Shown here: positions 55,450 through 62,782 of the stretch, piece after piece
How the letters are laid out: each line of letters starts with the position of its first letter
Numbering within the stretch: the first letter of the stretch is position 1
From: Rhodococcus sp. KBS0724
GTDB lineage: Bacteria; Actinomycetota; Actinomycetes; Mycobacteriales; Mycobacteriaceae
Length of the DNA stretch: 64,000 nt
Assembly (NCBI RefSeq): GCF_005938745.2
Contig: NZ_VCBX02000001.1
Coordinates: 6,152,501 to 6,216,500, forward strand
Direction of reading: 5' to 3'
Made by a program: the position numbers and the translations under genes
Notes under the pieces: generated by a model
What the model was told of the DNA's origin: nothing
Seen by the model: only the letters and a program-made list of their open reading frames with translations
Database searches by the model: none

Positions 55450-56421
55450 TCAGCTCTCGAAGTACCGACGTGGGTTGTCCACCAGCATCGCCTTGACCTG
55501 GTCTTCGGTGACACCACGTTCGAGCAGCGCCGGAATAACGTCATCGCTGATGTGGGTGTAGTTCCAGTTCGGGAGCGCCACCTCGCGTGCCGCGCTGGGG
55601 AAGTAGTCGATAAAACACGACGCGTCGTGTGCCAGAACCATCTTCTCCGCGTAACCGCGACGGGCCATCTCCACCACAGTGCTGACGCGATCCTCGAACG
55701 ACAGGAACGGATCTAGCCCGAAACGGTCCATCCCGAGTAGTGAACCGGCATCGGCCAGCGCACACAGGTAGTCGAGATCAGTGGTGTCGCCGGAGTGACC
55801 GATGACCACCTTGGTCAGATCGGCTCCCTCTTCGGCCAGGACTTTCTGCGCAACGAGCCCGGATTCAGTGTGTGGGTTCGTGTGAACCGTGATCGGCACA
55901 CCGGTTTCGACCTGCGCAGCTCCGACTGCGCGCATCACTCGCTCGACACCGGGAGTAAGGCCCGGTTCCTCGATGGCGCACTTCAGGAAGGAAGCTCGGA
56001 CACCGGTTCCGGCGATGCCTTCCCTGATGTCCTTGACGAACAGTTCGACCATCGGTTCCGGGCCGTCGAACAGCAATCCCGGTCCTGTGTAGTGGAATTG
56101 GAACGGAATGTCGTTATACGTGTAGATGCCGGTGGCAACGATGATGTTGAGATCGACCTGCTCGTTGATTCGCGCGATGCGCGGAATGTATCGACCGAGT
56201 CCGATCACGGTGGGATCGACGATTGTGCTGATTCCCCGAGATTTCAGCTCGGACAACTTGGTCACCGCGTCGGCTACGCGAGCCTCCTCGTCCCACGGCT
56301 CCGGGTAGTCGGGATAGTTCTGACGCATCTCTTCCCCCAGAACGAAGACATGCTCGTGCATCAACACCTTTCCCAGATCGGCTGTGTCCACCGGTCCGCG
56401 AACGGTCTGTACTGAACTCAT
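55450..56421 (-). CDS. qsdA: Phosphotriesterase-like lactonase (N-acyl-homoserine lactone/gamma-lactone)
   Basis: The 323-residue amidohydrolase has metal ligands H22 and H24 (HEHVF), carbamylated K147 (FLKCAIE), H180, H209 (IGHSGD) and D266 (AHDASCF), the binuclear centre of PTE-like lactonases. Length and context equal QsdA of R. erythropolis, which opens N-acylhomoserine lactones and other gamma-lactones and so quenches quorum sensing. The start at 56421 gives the known length; an in-frame ATG two codons earlier exists. It is the first gene of qsdA-qsdC and divergent from qsdR. Confidence 0.94.
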   Translation of the reverse strand: MSSVQTVRGPVDTADLGKVLMHEHVFVLGEEMRQNYPDYPEPWDEEARVADAVTKLSELKSRGISTIVDPTVIGLGRYIPRIARINEQVDLNIIVATGIYTYNDIPFQFHYTGPGLLFDGPEPMVELFVKDIREGIAGTGVRASFLKCAIEEPGLTPGVERVMRAVGAAQVETGVPITVHTNPHTESGLVAQKVLAEEGADLTKVVIGHSGDTTDLDYLCALADAGSLLGMDRFGLDPFLSFEDRVSTVVEMARRGYAEKMVLAHDASCFIDYFPSAAREVALPNWNYTHISDDVIPALLERGVTEDQVKAMLVDNPRRYFES

Positions 56422-56456
56422 CAACAAATCCCCTGACTGTGATCGACGTCACCCTA

Positions 56457-56483
56457 GTGAGACAATGAGCTAGTGTGTCTCAC
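56457..56483. promoter_or_regulatory. Inverted repeat between qsdA and qsdR (probable QsdR operator)
   Basis: GTGAGACA (56457-56464) and TGTCTCAC (56476-56483) are perfect arms around an 11-bp centre that also holds a second CTAGTG, giving a direct repeat. It lies 36 bp from the qsdA start and 75 bp from the qsdR start. Confidence 0.65.
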
Positions 56484-56557
56484 GCAGGTGTGTTCGTCAA
56501 GGGACAGACGCACAGACCCGAAAATCGCGATATCGACCCACCGGAGAGAATGCCTAC

Positions 56558-57118
56558 ATGCCATCCGACCTCGACCGCCGACGCGCCATCAACGCTGCCG
56601 CAAGCATGTATCTCTCCGAGGAACCGCTCGACATGTCGCTTCTTGCCGAGCGACTCGGCGTCGGGCGCGCAACGCTCTACCGGTGGGTCGGAAACCGCGA
56701 CGAACTGCTGGGGACGGTACTTGCGGAAGCGACCGAGCGGACATACCGCAAAGCGATGTCACAAGCATCGGGACAAGGCCCGGAATACGTTCTCGACGTA
56801 TTCGGTCGCGTCATGCGCTCGGTAGAGTCGTCGACCGAGCTACGCGCGCTCACCAAACGGGAACCGATGGTGTTCATCAAGCTCGCACTGATGCCCGGTC
56901 CCATCGAGTCCATCTCGGCGTCCATCACCGCCGAAATCCTGCAGTCACAGGTCGATGCCGGCCAGTTGACCCTACGATTGTCGCCGCACGTGCTAGGCCA
57001 AGCACTTGTCCGCATCTGCGATATCCACCTCTACGCACCCCTGTTAGGGCGCGAGAAGGCAGAGATCGAGACGGCTCTCGATCTGATTGCACTACTGCTC
57101 GGCGTCACCCGCAACTGA
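56558..57118 (+). CDS. qsdR: TetR-family regulator of the qsd operon
   Basis: The 186-residue TetR-like protein has the HTH LDMSLLAERLGVGRATLYRWVGNRDELLGTVL (near residues 24-55) and a C-terminal ligand domain. GGAGAGA lies 8 bp before the ATG. It is divergent from qsdA with a perfect inverted repeat between. In R. erythropolis QsdR represses qsdA-qsdC and is relieved by lactones; the match in order and type supports the name. Confidence 0.9.
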   Translation: MPSDLDRRRAINAAASMYLSEEPLDMSLLAERLGVGRATLYRWVGNRDELLGTVLAEATERTYRKAMSQASGQGPEYVLDVFGRVMRSVESSTELRALTKREPMVFIKLALMPGPIESISASITAEILQSQVDAGQLTLRLSPHVLGQALVRICDIHLYAPLLGREKAEIETALDLIALLLGVTRN

Positions 57119-57201
57119 GCATCCGTCCAACACGCTTCGAGGTTAGTCCTCAGACGTCCGACGACTTGCTACGCTAGGCCCATTCGATTCGAGAGGTAGC
57201 A

Positions 57202-57906
57202 ATGTCCGACGACCACAGTGGTTTCGTACTGCGCAGCGGTCCTCTGGTGCCGCAGATCGAACAGATCTTCCGGTCGAAGATCCGCCAATCGGAGTGGCTG
57301 CCGACGCAGCGAATTCCGAGCGAAGCCGCACTCGCCGTAGAACTGGGAGTCGGGCGTTCATCCATCCGCGAGGCAATCCGACTACTAGCTCATGCCGGGT
57401 TGCTGGAGGTTCGGCACGGGGTCGGGACATTTGTTGTCGCGGCTGCAGATCTGGAACACGCGGACGAGTTCACCCGACTACTCCGGCGCTCACGGATGCT
57501 CGAGGTCTTCGAGGTACGTCGGGCGTTAGAGGTCGAGGCCGCCAGACTTGCGGCGGAGCGGGCGCAACCGGAAGATCTCGAGCGGCTTCGACGCCGACTC
57601 ACACTCCGCCACAGCCACTTCGAAGGGGACGTCGAGCAGTTTGTCGACGTTGATCTCGATTTCCATACAGAAGTCGTTCGACTCTCGGGAAACGCGGTCC
57701 TGCTGTCACTGTTCGAATCGGTGCGTCCGCTTCTCCGCAAAACCCTCATCGAAATGGTCGACGTCGAAGATGGAGTTCCCGATACCTCGCAGGCCCACGA
57801 CAAACTACTCGAAGCGCTACAGGATTCGGATCCCGATGCTGCAGTAGCTGCAACACGGGAAAACATCGACACCGTCCTCCGCCAGCTGCGCATACTCGAT
57901 TCATAG
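57202..57906 (+). CDS. GntR-family regulator with FCD domain
   Basis: The 234-residue FadR-subfamily regulator has a winged HTH (LPTQRIPSEAALAVELGVGRSSIREAIRLLAHAGLLEVRHGVGTFV, about residues 33-77) and an FCD ligand domain with D-x2-FH (DLDFHTEVV), GNAVLL, H in SQAHDKLLEAL. The last His position has no match in ATRENIDTV. It lies 13 bp upstream of the ABC ATPase gene and is probably co-transcribed. The effector, usually a carboxylic acid, is unknown. Confidence 0.88.
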   Translation: MSDDHSGFVLRSGPLVPQIEQIFRSKIRQSEWLPTQRIPSEAALAVELGVGRSSIREAIRLLAHAGLLEVRHGVGTFVVAAADLEHADEFTRLLRRSRMLEVFEVRRALEVEAARLAAERAQPEDLERLRRRLTLRHSHFEGDVEQFVDVDLDFHTEVVRLSGNAVLLSLFESVRPLLRKTLIEMVDVEDGVPDTSQAHDKLLEALQDSDPDAAVAATRENIDTVLRQLRILDS

Positions 57907-57919
57907 AGAGGCATTACCC

Positions 57920-58726
57920 GTGCAACACCCCAATGGCACTGTACTGTCGACCGAACATGTAGATCTGGTCCGCGACGGCCGGTACTTGTTGCGGGACATC
58001 AACATTTCGATCAATCCCGGTCAACACTGGGTGCTGCTGGGGGCTAATGGCGCGGGGAAGAGCACTCTGCTGAGCTTGCTCGGGGCAACCGCACATCCCA
58101 CCCGCGGCTCGGTCTTCGTGCTCGGTCACAAGTTGGGCCGCGTCGACATGCGTGAGTTGCGGATGGACATCGGGCATGTTAACCCGCGCCACACGATCGG
58201 CATTCCGATCACCGTCCGGAACGTCGTGATCACCGGACTCACCAACACCACCGAGCTGATGCCTCGCTGGTCGCCCACTCCGGAGCAGGAAGCGCACACC
58301 GACGCCTTGATCGACTTGCTCGGCATGAGCCCGCGCTCGAATGCGCTGTGGCCCAATTTGTCTCAGGGTGAGCGCGGACGCGCACTGATCGCCCGGGCAC
58401 TCATGGTCGAGCCCCGCTTGCTACTCCTCGACGAGCCCGCCACCGGTCTCGACCTGGCGGCCCGCGAACAGTTGCTGACGGCTCTGGATGATTTACGCAA
58501 CCAGAACCCTTCCCTGGCAAGCATTCTTGTCACCCATCACATCGAAGAAATTCCGACCACGACAACCCATGCGCTACTGATAAAGGACGGCGTTGTCACG
58601 GCAACCGGACGCGCCGACGATGTGATCACGACAAAAAACATCAGTGACTGCTTCTCGCATCCGATCGAAATCGAACGACGCAACGGACGTTGGAATGCCC
58701 GTTCCCGCCCTCGTCAACTGATCTGA
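57920..58726 (+). CDS. ABC transporter ATP-binding protein
   Basis: The 268-residue ATPase has Walker A GANGAGKST (41-49), the signature LSQGE (147-151), Walker B LLLLDEP (167-173) and the switch His in VTHHIEEIP. GTG start. No permease or binding-protein gene adjoins it. The next gene downstream is convergent soxR, so the ATPase is an orphan here. It resembles the YlmA/MolC-like single ATPases. It could serve a transporter elsewhere or act in translation, though it has only one ABC domain. Confidence 0.87.
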   Translation: MQHPNGTVLSTEHVDLVRDGRYLLRDINISINPGQHWVLLGANGAGKSTLLSLLGATAHPTRGSVFVLGHKLGRVDMRELRMDIGHVNPRHTIGIPITVRNVVITGLTNTTELMPRWSPTPEQEAHTDALIDLLGMSPRSNALWPNLSQGERGRALIARALMVEPRLLLLDEPATGLDLAAREQLLTALDDLRNQNPSLASILVTHHIEEIPTTTTHALLIKDGVVTATGRADDVITTKNISDCFSHPIEIERRNGRWNARSRPRQLI

Positions 58727-58733
58727 CGGTTTC

Positions 58734-59174
58734 TCAGATCCGGCGGGCGCCCTGCCCGCCGAGACCGAGTTCATCTGCGGGATTAAGCAGATTGCACGTC
58801 TGCAGCGACAAGCACCCGCACCCGATGCACCCGGTCAACTCCTGTTGGAGTCGCGCGATCGCCTGCTTACGATCCTCGAGTCGCTCGTTCCAGGCTGTCG
58901 AGATCTTGGCCCAGTCCTTCTTGTTCGGTGTGCGTCCTTCGGGCAGGGAAGCGAACACTTCCCCGACCTCCGACAACGGAATGCCGAAGCGGACGGCCAA
59001 CTGGATCAACGTCACTCGCCGAATGGCGTGCCGCGGAAACTTTCGCATGTTGCCTGCGGTGCGTACGGCGGGAACCAGGCCCAGGGTTTCGTAGTACCGC
59101 ACGGCCGACACCGCAACACCTGTGCGGGCCGACACCTCTCCGATGGAGAGGAGTTCGTCGCTCTTGCGAATCAT
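58734..59174 (-). CDS. soxR: Redox-sensing activator SoxR (MerR family)
   Basis: The 146-residue MerR protein has an N-terminal HTH (LLSIGEVSARTGVAVSAVRYYETLGLV, residues 8-34), a dimerisation helix, and the [2Fe-2S] cluster C116-x2-C119-x-C121-x5-C127 of SoxR. Redox-cycling compounds oxidise the cluster and switch the target promoter on. GGGAGG precedes the ATG at 59174. It is divergent from the MFS exporter, with a SoxR box between. Confidence 0.93.
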   Translation of the reverse strand: MIRKSDELLSIGEVSARTGVAVSAVRYYETLGLVPAVRTAGNMRKFPRHAIRRVTLIQLAVRFGIPLSEVGEVFASLPEGRTPNKKDWAKISTAWNERLEDRKQAIARLQQELTGCIGCGCLSLQTCNLLNPADELGLGGQGARRI

Positions 59175-59199
59175 CCTCGCCTCCCGTCGGCGCCCGAAG

Positions 59200-59230
59200 T
59201 TGACCTCAAGCGCACTTGAGACTCTACCTT
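59200..59230 (+). promoter_or_regulatory. SoxR-controlled promoter (SoxR box in a 19-bp spacer)
   Basis: -35 TTGACC (59200-59205) and -10 TACCTT (59225-59230) are separated by 19 bp, the over-long spacing of MerR/SoxR-activated promoters. CCTCAAG (59204-59210) and CTTGAGA (59215-59221) form the SoxR box (consensus CCTCAAG-N4-CTTGAGG, one mismatch). Transcription would start near 59237, so the exporter mRNA would be leaderless. Confidence 0.78.
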
Positions 59231-59237
59231 CATCGAC

Positions 59238-60641
59238 ATGCATTCCCCTACTGATGTCTCCGTCGGCACATGGCGCCAATTACTGAGTGGCCGGCATCTC
59301 GGGACCGCAACCGTCCTGGCGGGCGGCGTGGCGTTGTATGCCACGAACGTCTATCTCACGACAAGCCTGCTTCCGACGGCAATCGACGACATCGGCGGGC
59401 AACGGTACTACGCCTGGACTGCAACGATATTCCTCATTGCCTCCGTCATCTCCTCGATGCTGGTCACCCGAATCCTCGGCACGAGAGGGCCGCGGGGTGC
59501 GTATCTGATTGCGCTCGCGATCTTCGCGATCGGCACGATCGTCTGCGCACTCAGTCCGTCGATGGAAATACTTCTTGTCGGGCGTGCAGTTCAAGGCGCC
59601 GGCGGCGGACTACTTGCCGGTCTCGGATATGCCGTGATCAATGCCGCGCTACCCAAGCAGTTGTGGACGCGCGCAGCGGCGCTCGTATCGGCGATGTGGG
59701 GCGTCGGCACGTTCGCCGGGCCGGCCATCGGTGGAGTCTTCGCTCAATTCGGCGCGTGGCGCTGGGCATTCGGCGTCTTGGTGGTCACAACGATCGCAGT
59801 TGCCGCGCTCGTCCCCAGCGCACTGCCGGCCCATACGCGGGGCCGCACCATCAGCAGTCCGGTTCCGGTCCTCTCGCTGACCCTGCTGACCGCGGCAGCG
59901 CTGTTGGTGAGTGTCGCGGGAATCCTGTCCAACCTCACGGTGACCGCCGCACTGGTTCTTGCGGCCGTGCTCCTACTGATTGCCTTTGTCGCAGCAGACC
60001 GCCGCGCGGGCCATGGAGTGCTCCCGCCGTCGACGTTCACCACGTCGTCCCTCAAATGGGTGTACCTGACCATCGTCGCCTTGGCCCTGACGTCGACGGT
60101 CGAAACGTTCATTCCCCTGTTCGGTCAGCGCCTTGCCGGCATGACGCCCTTGGCCGCCGGTTTCCTCGGTGCCGCCCTCGCCCTCGGCTGGACCCTCGGC
60201 GAAATTCCGAGTGCCTCGGCAACGTCACCTCGCGCCGTCCGCACAATCGTTGTCGGCGGACCTGTTCTGGTCGCGTTCGGACTTGCGTTGACGGCTATGT
60301 TCCTCACCGATCAGGCCGGCGCCGGAGCAATCACGGCGTGGATTGTCGGATTGGTCATTGCCGGAGCGGGTGTCGGCATCGCCTGGCCACATCTGGCTGT
60401 CGGTGCAATGAACGCGGTTTCGGAACCAGGCGAAGGAGCAAAAGCCGCCGCGGCGATCAATACCGTCCAATTGATCGCCAACGCGTTCGGCGCCGCCCTC
60501 GCCGGAGTGCTGGTGAATCTCGGCGCACCCTCGACTCTGCGTTCCGCACAATTACTCCTGATCACATTTGCAGTCGCAGCCTGTATCGGTGTCGCGATCG
60601 CAGCGCGAGCCTTCCCGTCGTCTCGAGGAGATCAACCGTGA
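59238..60641 (+). CDS. MFS exporter under SoxR control (EmrB-type)
   Basis: The 467-residue MFS protein of about 14 spans has YATNVYLTTSLLPTAIDDIGG in the first segment, then LVGRAVQGAGGGLLAGLGYAVIN and SAMWGVGTFAGPAIGGVFAQFGAWRWAF (antiporter motif C). These motifs mark a drug:H+ antiporter. The ATG lies just after the SoxR promoter and lacks a ribosome site, as expected for a leaderless transcript. It probably exports a redox-active toxin. A small gene follows with a 4-bp overlap. Confidence 0.88.
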   Translation: MHSPTDVSVGTWRQLLSGRHLGTATVLAGGVALYATNVYLTTSLLPTAIDDIGGQRYYAWTATIFLIASVISSMLVTRILGTRGPRGAYLIALAIFAIGTIVCALSPSMEILLVGRAVQGAGGGLLAGLGYAVINAALPKQLWTRAAALVSAMWGVGTFAGPAIGGVFAQFGAWRWAFGVLVVTTIAVAALVPSALPAHTRGRTISSPVPVLSLTLLTAAALLVSVAGILSNLTVTAALVLAAVLLLIAFVAADRRAGHGVLPPSTFTTSSLKWVYLTIVALALTSTVETFIPLFGQRLAGMTPLAAGFLGAALALGWTLGEIPSASATSPRAVRTIVVGGPVLVAFGLALTAMFLTDQAGAGAITAWIVGLVIAGAGVGIAWPHLAVGAMNAVSEPGEGAKAAAAINTVQLIANAFGAALAGVLVNLGAPSTLRSAQLLLITFAVAACIGVAIAARAFPSSRGDQP

Positions 60642-60850
60642 CCGAATCTCATTCAGCACAGCCCGGCGACGGTTTCCCGAAAACCGGTGCGCCGGCAACG
60701 CGTGCTCTTCTTGCCGCCGGTTACACCGAGTTGTCGCAACTCGCATCGGTATCCGAATCGGAATTGGCGAAGCTCCACGGAATGGGCCCAAAAGCTCTTC
60801 GAATTCTGCGTGAGGCGCTCGCTGAACGAGGGTTGTCGTTCCGCGATTGA
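60638..60850 (+). CDS. Small helix-hairpin-helix protein
   Basis: The 70-residue protein (MTESHSAQPGDGFPKTG, then PATRALLAAGYTELSQLASV, ELAKLHGMGPKALRILREAL) contains one helix-hairpin-helix motif (LHGMGPKALRIL) like those at the end of RNA polymerase alpha CTD and of TfoX C-domains. The GTG start overlaps the exporter stop, with GAGGAG 7 bp upstream. As part of the SoxR operon it should be induced with the exporter. DNA binding is inferred from the motif only. Confidence 0.75.
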   Translation: MTESHSAQPGDGFPKTGAPATRALLAAGYTELSQLASVSESELAKLHGMGPKALRILREALAERGLSFRD

Positions 60851-60858
60851 ACAAGTCG

Positions 60859-61953
60859 TCACACGACGCTGGCACGCACCTGATTGCCACCCTCGCGCTT
60901 TGCTTGGTACATCGCCGAATCGGCCACTCTGAACAGCGCGGAAATGATGTCGTCCACGGTTTCGTCCACTTCTCGGGGCGCCGTACGAATCGCGATTCCG
61001 ATACTCGAACTGATTGCCGGTACGTCATTGTCACCGCTCATCGATGTGGCGATCCGCGTCGACAATTTTGCAACCGAATTGAAGGGCGCCCGCTCGAGCA
61101 CGACAAATTCGTCACCCCCGACTCGGGCGATCAAAGCCGACTGCGAGGTCCAGAGCCTGATTCGCAAACCGGTCCTGATAATTGTGTTGTCGCCGATATC
61201 GTGTCCGTGCCGATCATTGATCTCCTTGAATCGGTCGAGATCGATCACCACAACCAGAAGCGCATTGTATTCGTCTATCTGATCGCCGATGATGTCCGTC
61301 GCCCGGCGCGAAAGCCCTCGCCGATTGAGAAGCCCGGTCAGCGGATCGAATTCGGATGTTGATGCATCGGAACTGAGCATCGCCAGCATGATCTGTGAAA
61401 CGACGGGAATCACATAAATCGTCGCGAGAGTGACACCGACCTTGGCGATTCCCAAACCTGGATCCGCGTTGTCTCCGAACAGCAGAGACCAGCCGGCCAC
61501 AACCGTAACCACTGTGGCAAATACCAGGTGCCCGAGTTGCAACGCAGGGTTGTGGAAAAATGCGATGTAACCACCGATCGATGCAAAAACCACACAGCAC
61601 AACAACCGAGCCAGCGGATCGACGTCAGAGAACGACGCCAACGCGATGGCAACATCGGAGCCGACAACAAAGGTGTAAGACCACAGCCGGGTCGGCGGAA
61701 CCAGCCACCAGACGAGAGCGGCCACGAGGCAGGCTGCCACCACGAACAGGTTGACGGATCGCCAGAGCGAACCTTGCGGACCCGCAGGACTCCACCGCAT
61801 GAGGGTAAGGATCAGCGCCATACCGAACGCAGTTCCGCCGACCAGAATCCGGCAGGCCGACACGAGGCCGCGGTCTTCGAGGTAACGCATGAAGCTCTGA
61901 TACTGGTCGGGCAGACGCCACCACAGCGCAATCAGGTCGATCAAGGACCTCAC
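60859..61953 (-). CDS. Membrane GGDEF diguanylate cyclase
   Basis: The 364-residue protein has about six N-terminal membrane helices (residues 30-195) and a C-terminal GGDEF domain (DPLTGLLNRRGLSRR at 203; RVGGDEFVVLERA, GGDEF at 279-283). It makes cyclic-di-GMP. The inhibitory I-site RxxD expected five residues before GGDEF is absent (SQSAL at 270-274), so product inhibition may not occur. No EAL domain is present. GTG start. It is convergent with the HhH gene, with no clear hairpin in the 8-bp gap. Confidence 0.88.
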   Translation of the reverse strand: MRSLIDLIALWWRLPDQYQSFMRYLEDRGLVSACRILVGGTAFGMALILTLMRWSPAGPQGSLWRSVNLFVVAACLVAALVWWLVPPTRLWSYTFVVGSDVAIALASFSDVDPLARLLCCVVFASIGGYIAFFHNPALQLGHLVFATVVTVVAGWSLLFGDNADPGLGIAKVGVTLATIYVIPVVSQIMLAMLSSDASTSEFDPLTGLLNRRGLSRRATDIIGDQIDEYNALLVVVIDLDRFKEINDRHGHDIGDNTIIRTGLRIRLWTSQSALIARVGGDEFVVLERAPFNSVAKLSTRIATSMSGDNDVPAISSSIGIAIRTAPREVDETVDDIISALFRVADSAMYQAKREGGNQVRASVV

Positions 61954-62278
61954 GATGGAGTGTCAATCATTCGAGGGCAAATCTCTCGTTTCCCCCATCG
62001 TGGCGCGCACTTGCCTGATTTCCCGGAAAATTCGGCCATAGCGTGCAGCATAACTACAACGGACGGTCCGACCAACCTGTTCACGTAACGTAGCAACCAG
62101 GGATATCGCCTGGTCAGGCAACTATTCAGCTATGACCTGTCCCGAATCGGACAATAAGGCAGTCGCTGCAGAACCGTGGATGAATTGCCGTCCGGTGACG
62201 ATTAATCCCGAACTCGCATCCCGCGGTCCTTCTGGTTGGATGAATACCGGAAGTCGACGCACCTAAGGGGTAGCAACA
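61954..62278. other. 325-bp intergenic region upstream of the MarR gene
   Basis: The region separates the divergent GGDEF and MarR genes. I see no long inverted repeat. It contains one short open frame (62132-62266) and the ribosome site AAGGGG just before the MarR start. Both divergent promoters must lie here, but I cannot place -35/-10 pairs with confidence. Confidence 0.5.
62132..62266 (+). CDS. Possible 44-residue small ORF upstream of MarR gene
   Basis: The ATG at 62132 opens a 44-codon frame (begins MTCPESDNKAVAAEPW, ends TGSRRT) whose TAA is 12 bp before the MarR start, overlapping the MarR ribosome site region. No ribosome site precedes it. It may be a leader peptide or a chance frame. 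No homology is recognised. Confidence 0.2.
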   Translation: MTCPESDNKAVAAEPWMNCRPVTINPELASRGPSGWMNTGSRRT

Positions 62279-62710
62279 GTGGTTTCAGATCCCATCTCGG
62301 GTTTGCAGGCGGAACTCGCCGATATGTGGCAGCGCGGACGTGCGCGCGCCCGTAAATACGCGCGCGCGATCCACCCCAAACTCGATCCGGCGCTCTACTC
62401 CGTCCTGGTTCTACTGAACCGTTCGAACGCGGTTCGGATGTCGGATCTCATCGCTGCACTTGATATCGAGAAGTCGACCTTGACCAGACAAATCGATTCG
62501 GCTGAGCGCCTGGGACTGGTGCAGCGGATCCCCGACCCCGATGACGCCCGGGCAAAGTTGGTTGCCCTGACACCCGAGGCCCGCGAACGTGTGACCACTG
62601 TCCAGAATCGCCAGACCGACGAATGGCGCGCACGACTGGCGACGTGGGACCCCGAGGACGTCATCGCATTGACTTCACTTCTCCACCGACTGGGCAGCAT
62701 GGAAAACTAA
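62279..62710 (+). CDS. MarR-family transcriptional regulator
   Basis: The 143-residue winged-helix protein has RMSDLIAALDIEKSTLTRQIDSAERLGLVQRIPDPDDARAKLVALTPEARE (about residues 53-102), which holds the recognition helix and the DxR wing. AAGGGG precedes the GTG start. The next gene is a DHA2 multidrug exporter 72 bp downstream in the same direction. MarR-exporter pairs of this kind are usually repressor and target induced by the exported compound. Confidence 0.9.
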   Translation: MVSDPISGLQAELADMWQRGRARARKYARAIHPKLDPALYSVLVLLNRSNAVRMSDLIAALDIEKSTLTRQIDSAERLGLVQRIPDPDDARAKLVALTPEARERVTTVQNRQTDEWRARLATWDPEDVIALTSLLHRLGSMEN

Positions 62711-62737
62711 CAGCAAAACCGTTGCGTTCTACAACCA

Positions 62738-62773
62738 ACTTAGCCTAATGTTGCATGTGTCAACTAACTAAGT
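62738..62773 (+). promoter_or_regulatory. Inverted repeats between MarR and exporter genes (candidate MarR operator)
   Basis: Two nested inverted repeats occur: ACTTAG (62738-62743) with CTAAGT (62768-62773), and GTTG (62750-62753) with CAAC (62761-62764) around a 7-bp centre. The TTG-N7-CAA form resembles MarR operators. It lies 10 bp before the exporter start. Confidence 0.45.
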
Positions 62774-62782
62774 GGGGTCGCC

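Noticed and set aside
58742..58760. GGCGGGC/GCCCGCC hairpin as terminator for the ABC gene and soxR
   Set aside because: It lies inside the soxR coding end, has only a 7-bp stem and no T-run. It may terminate weakly but is not convincing.
59270..60637. Upstream extension of the 70-residue HhH gene through the exporter (total 526 codons)
   Set aside because: The extension is an out-of-frame, Arg-rich read of the MFS gene. The GTG at 60638 with GAGGAG and a 4-bp overlap is the natural start.
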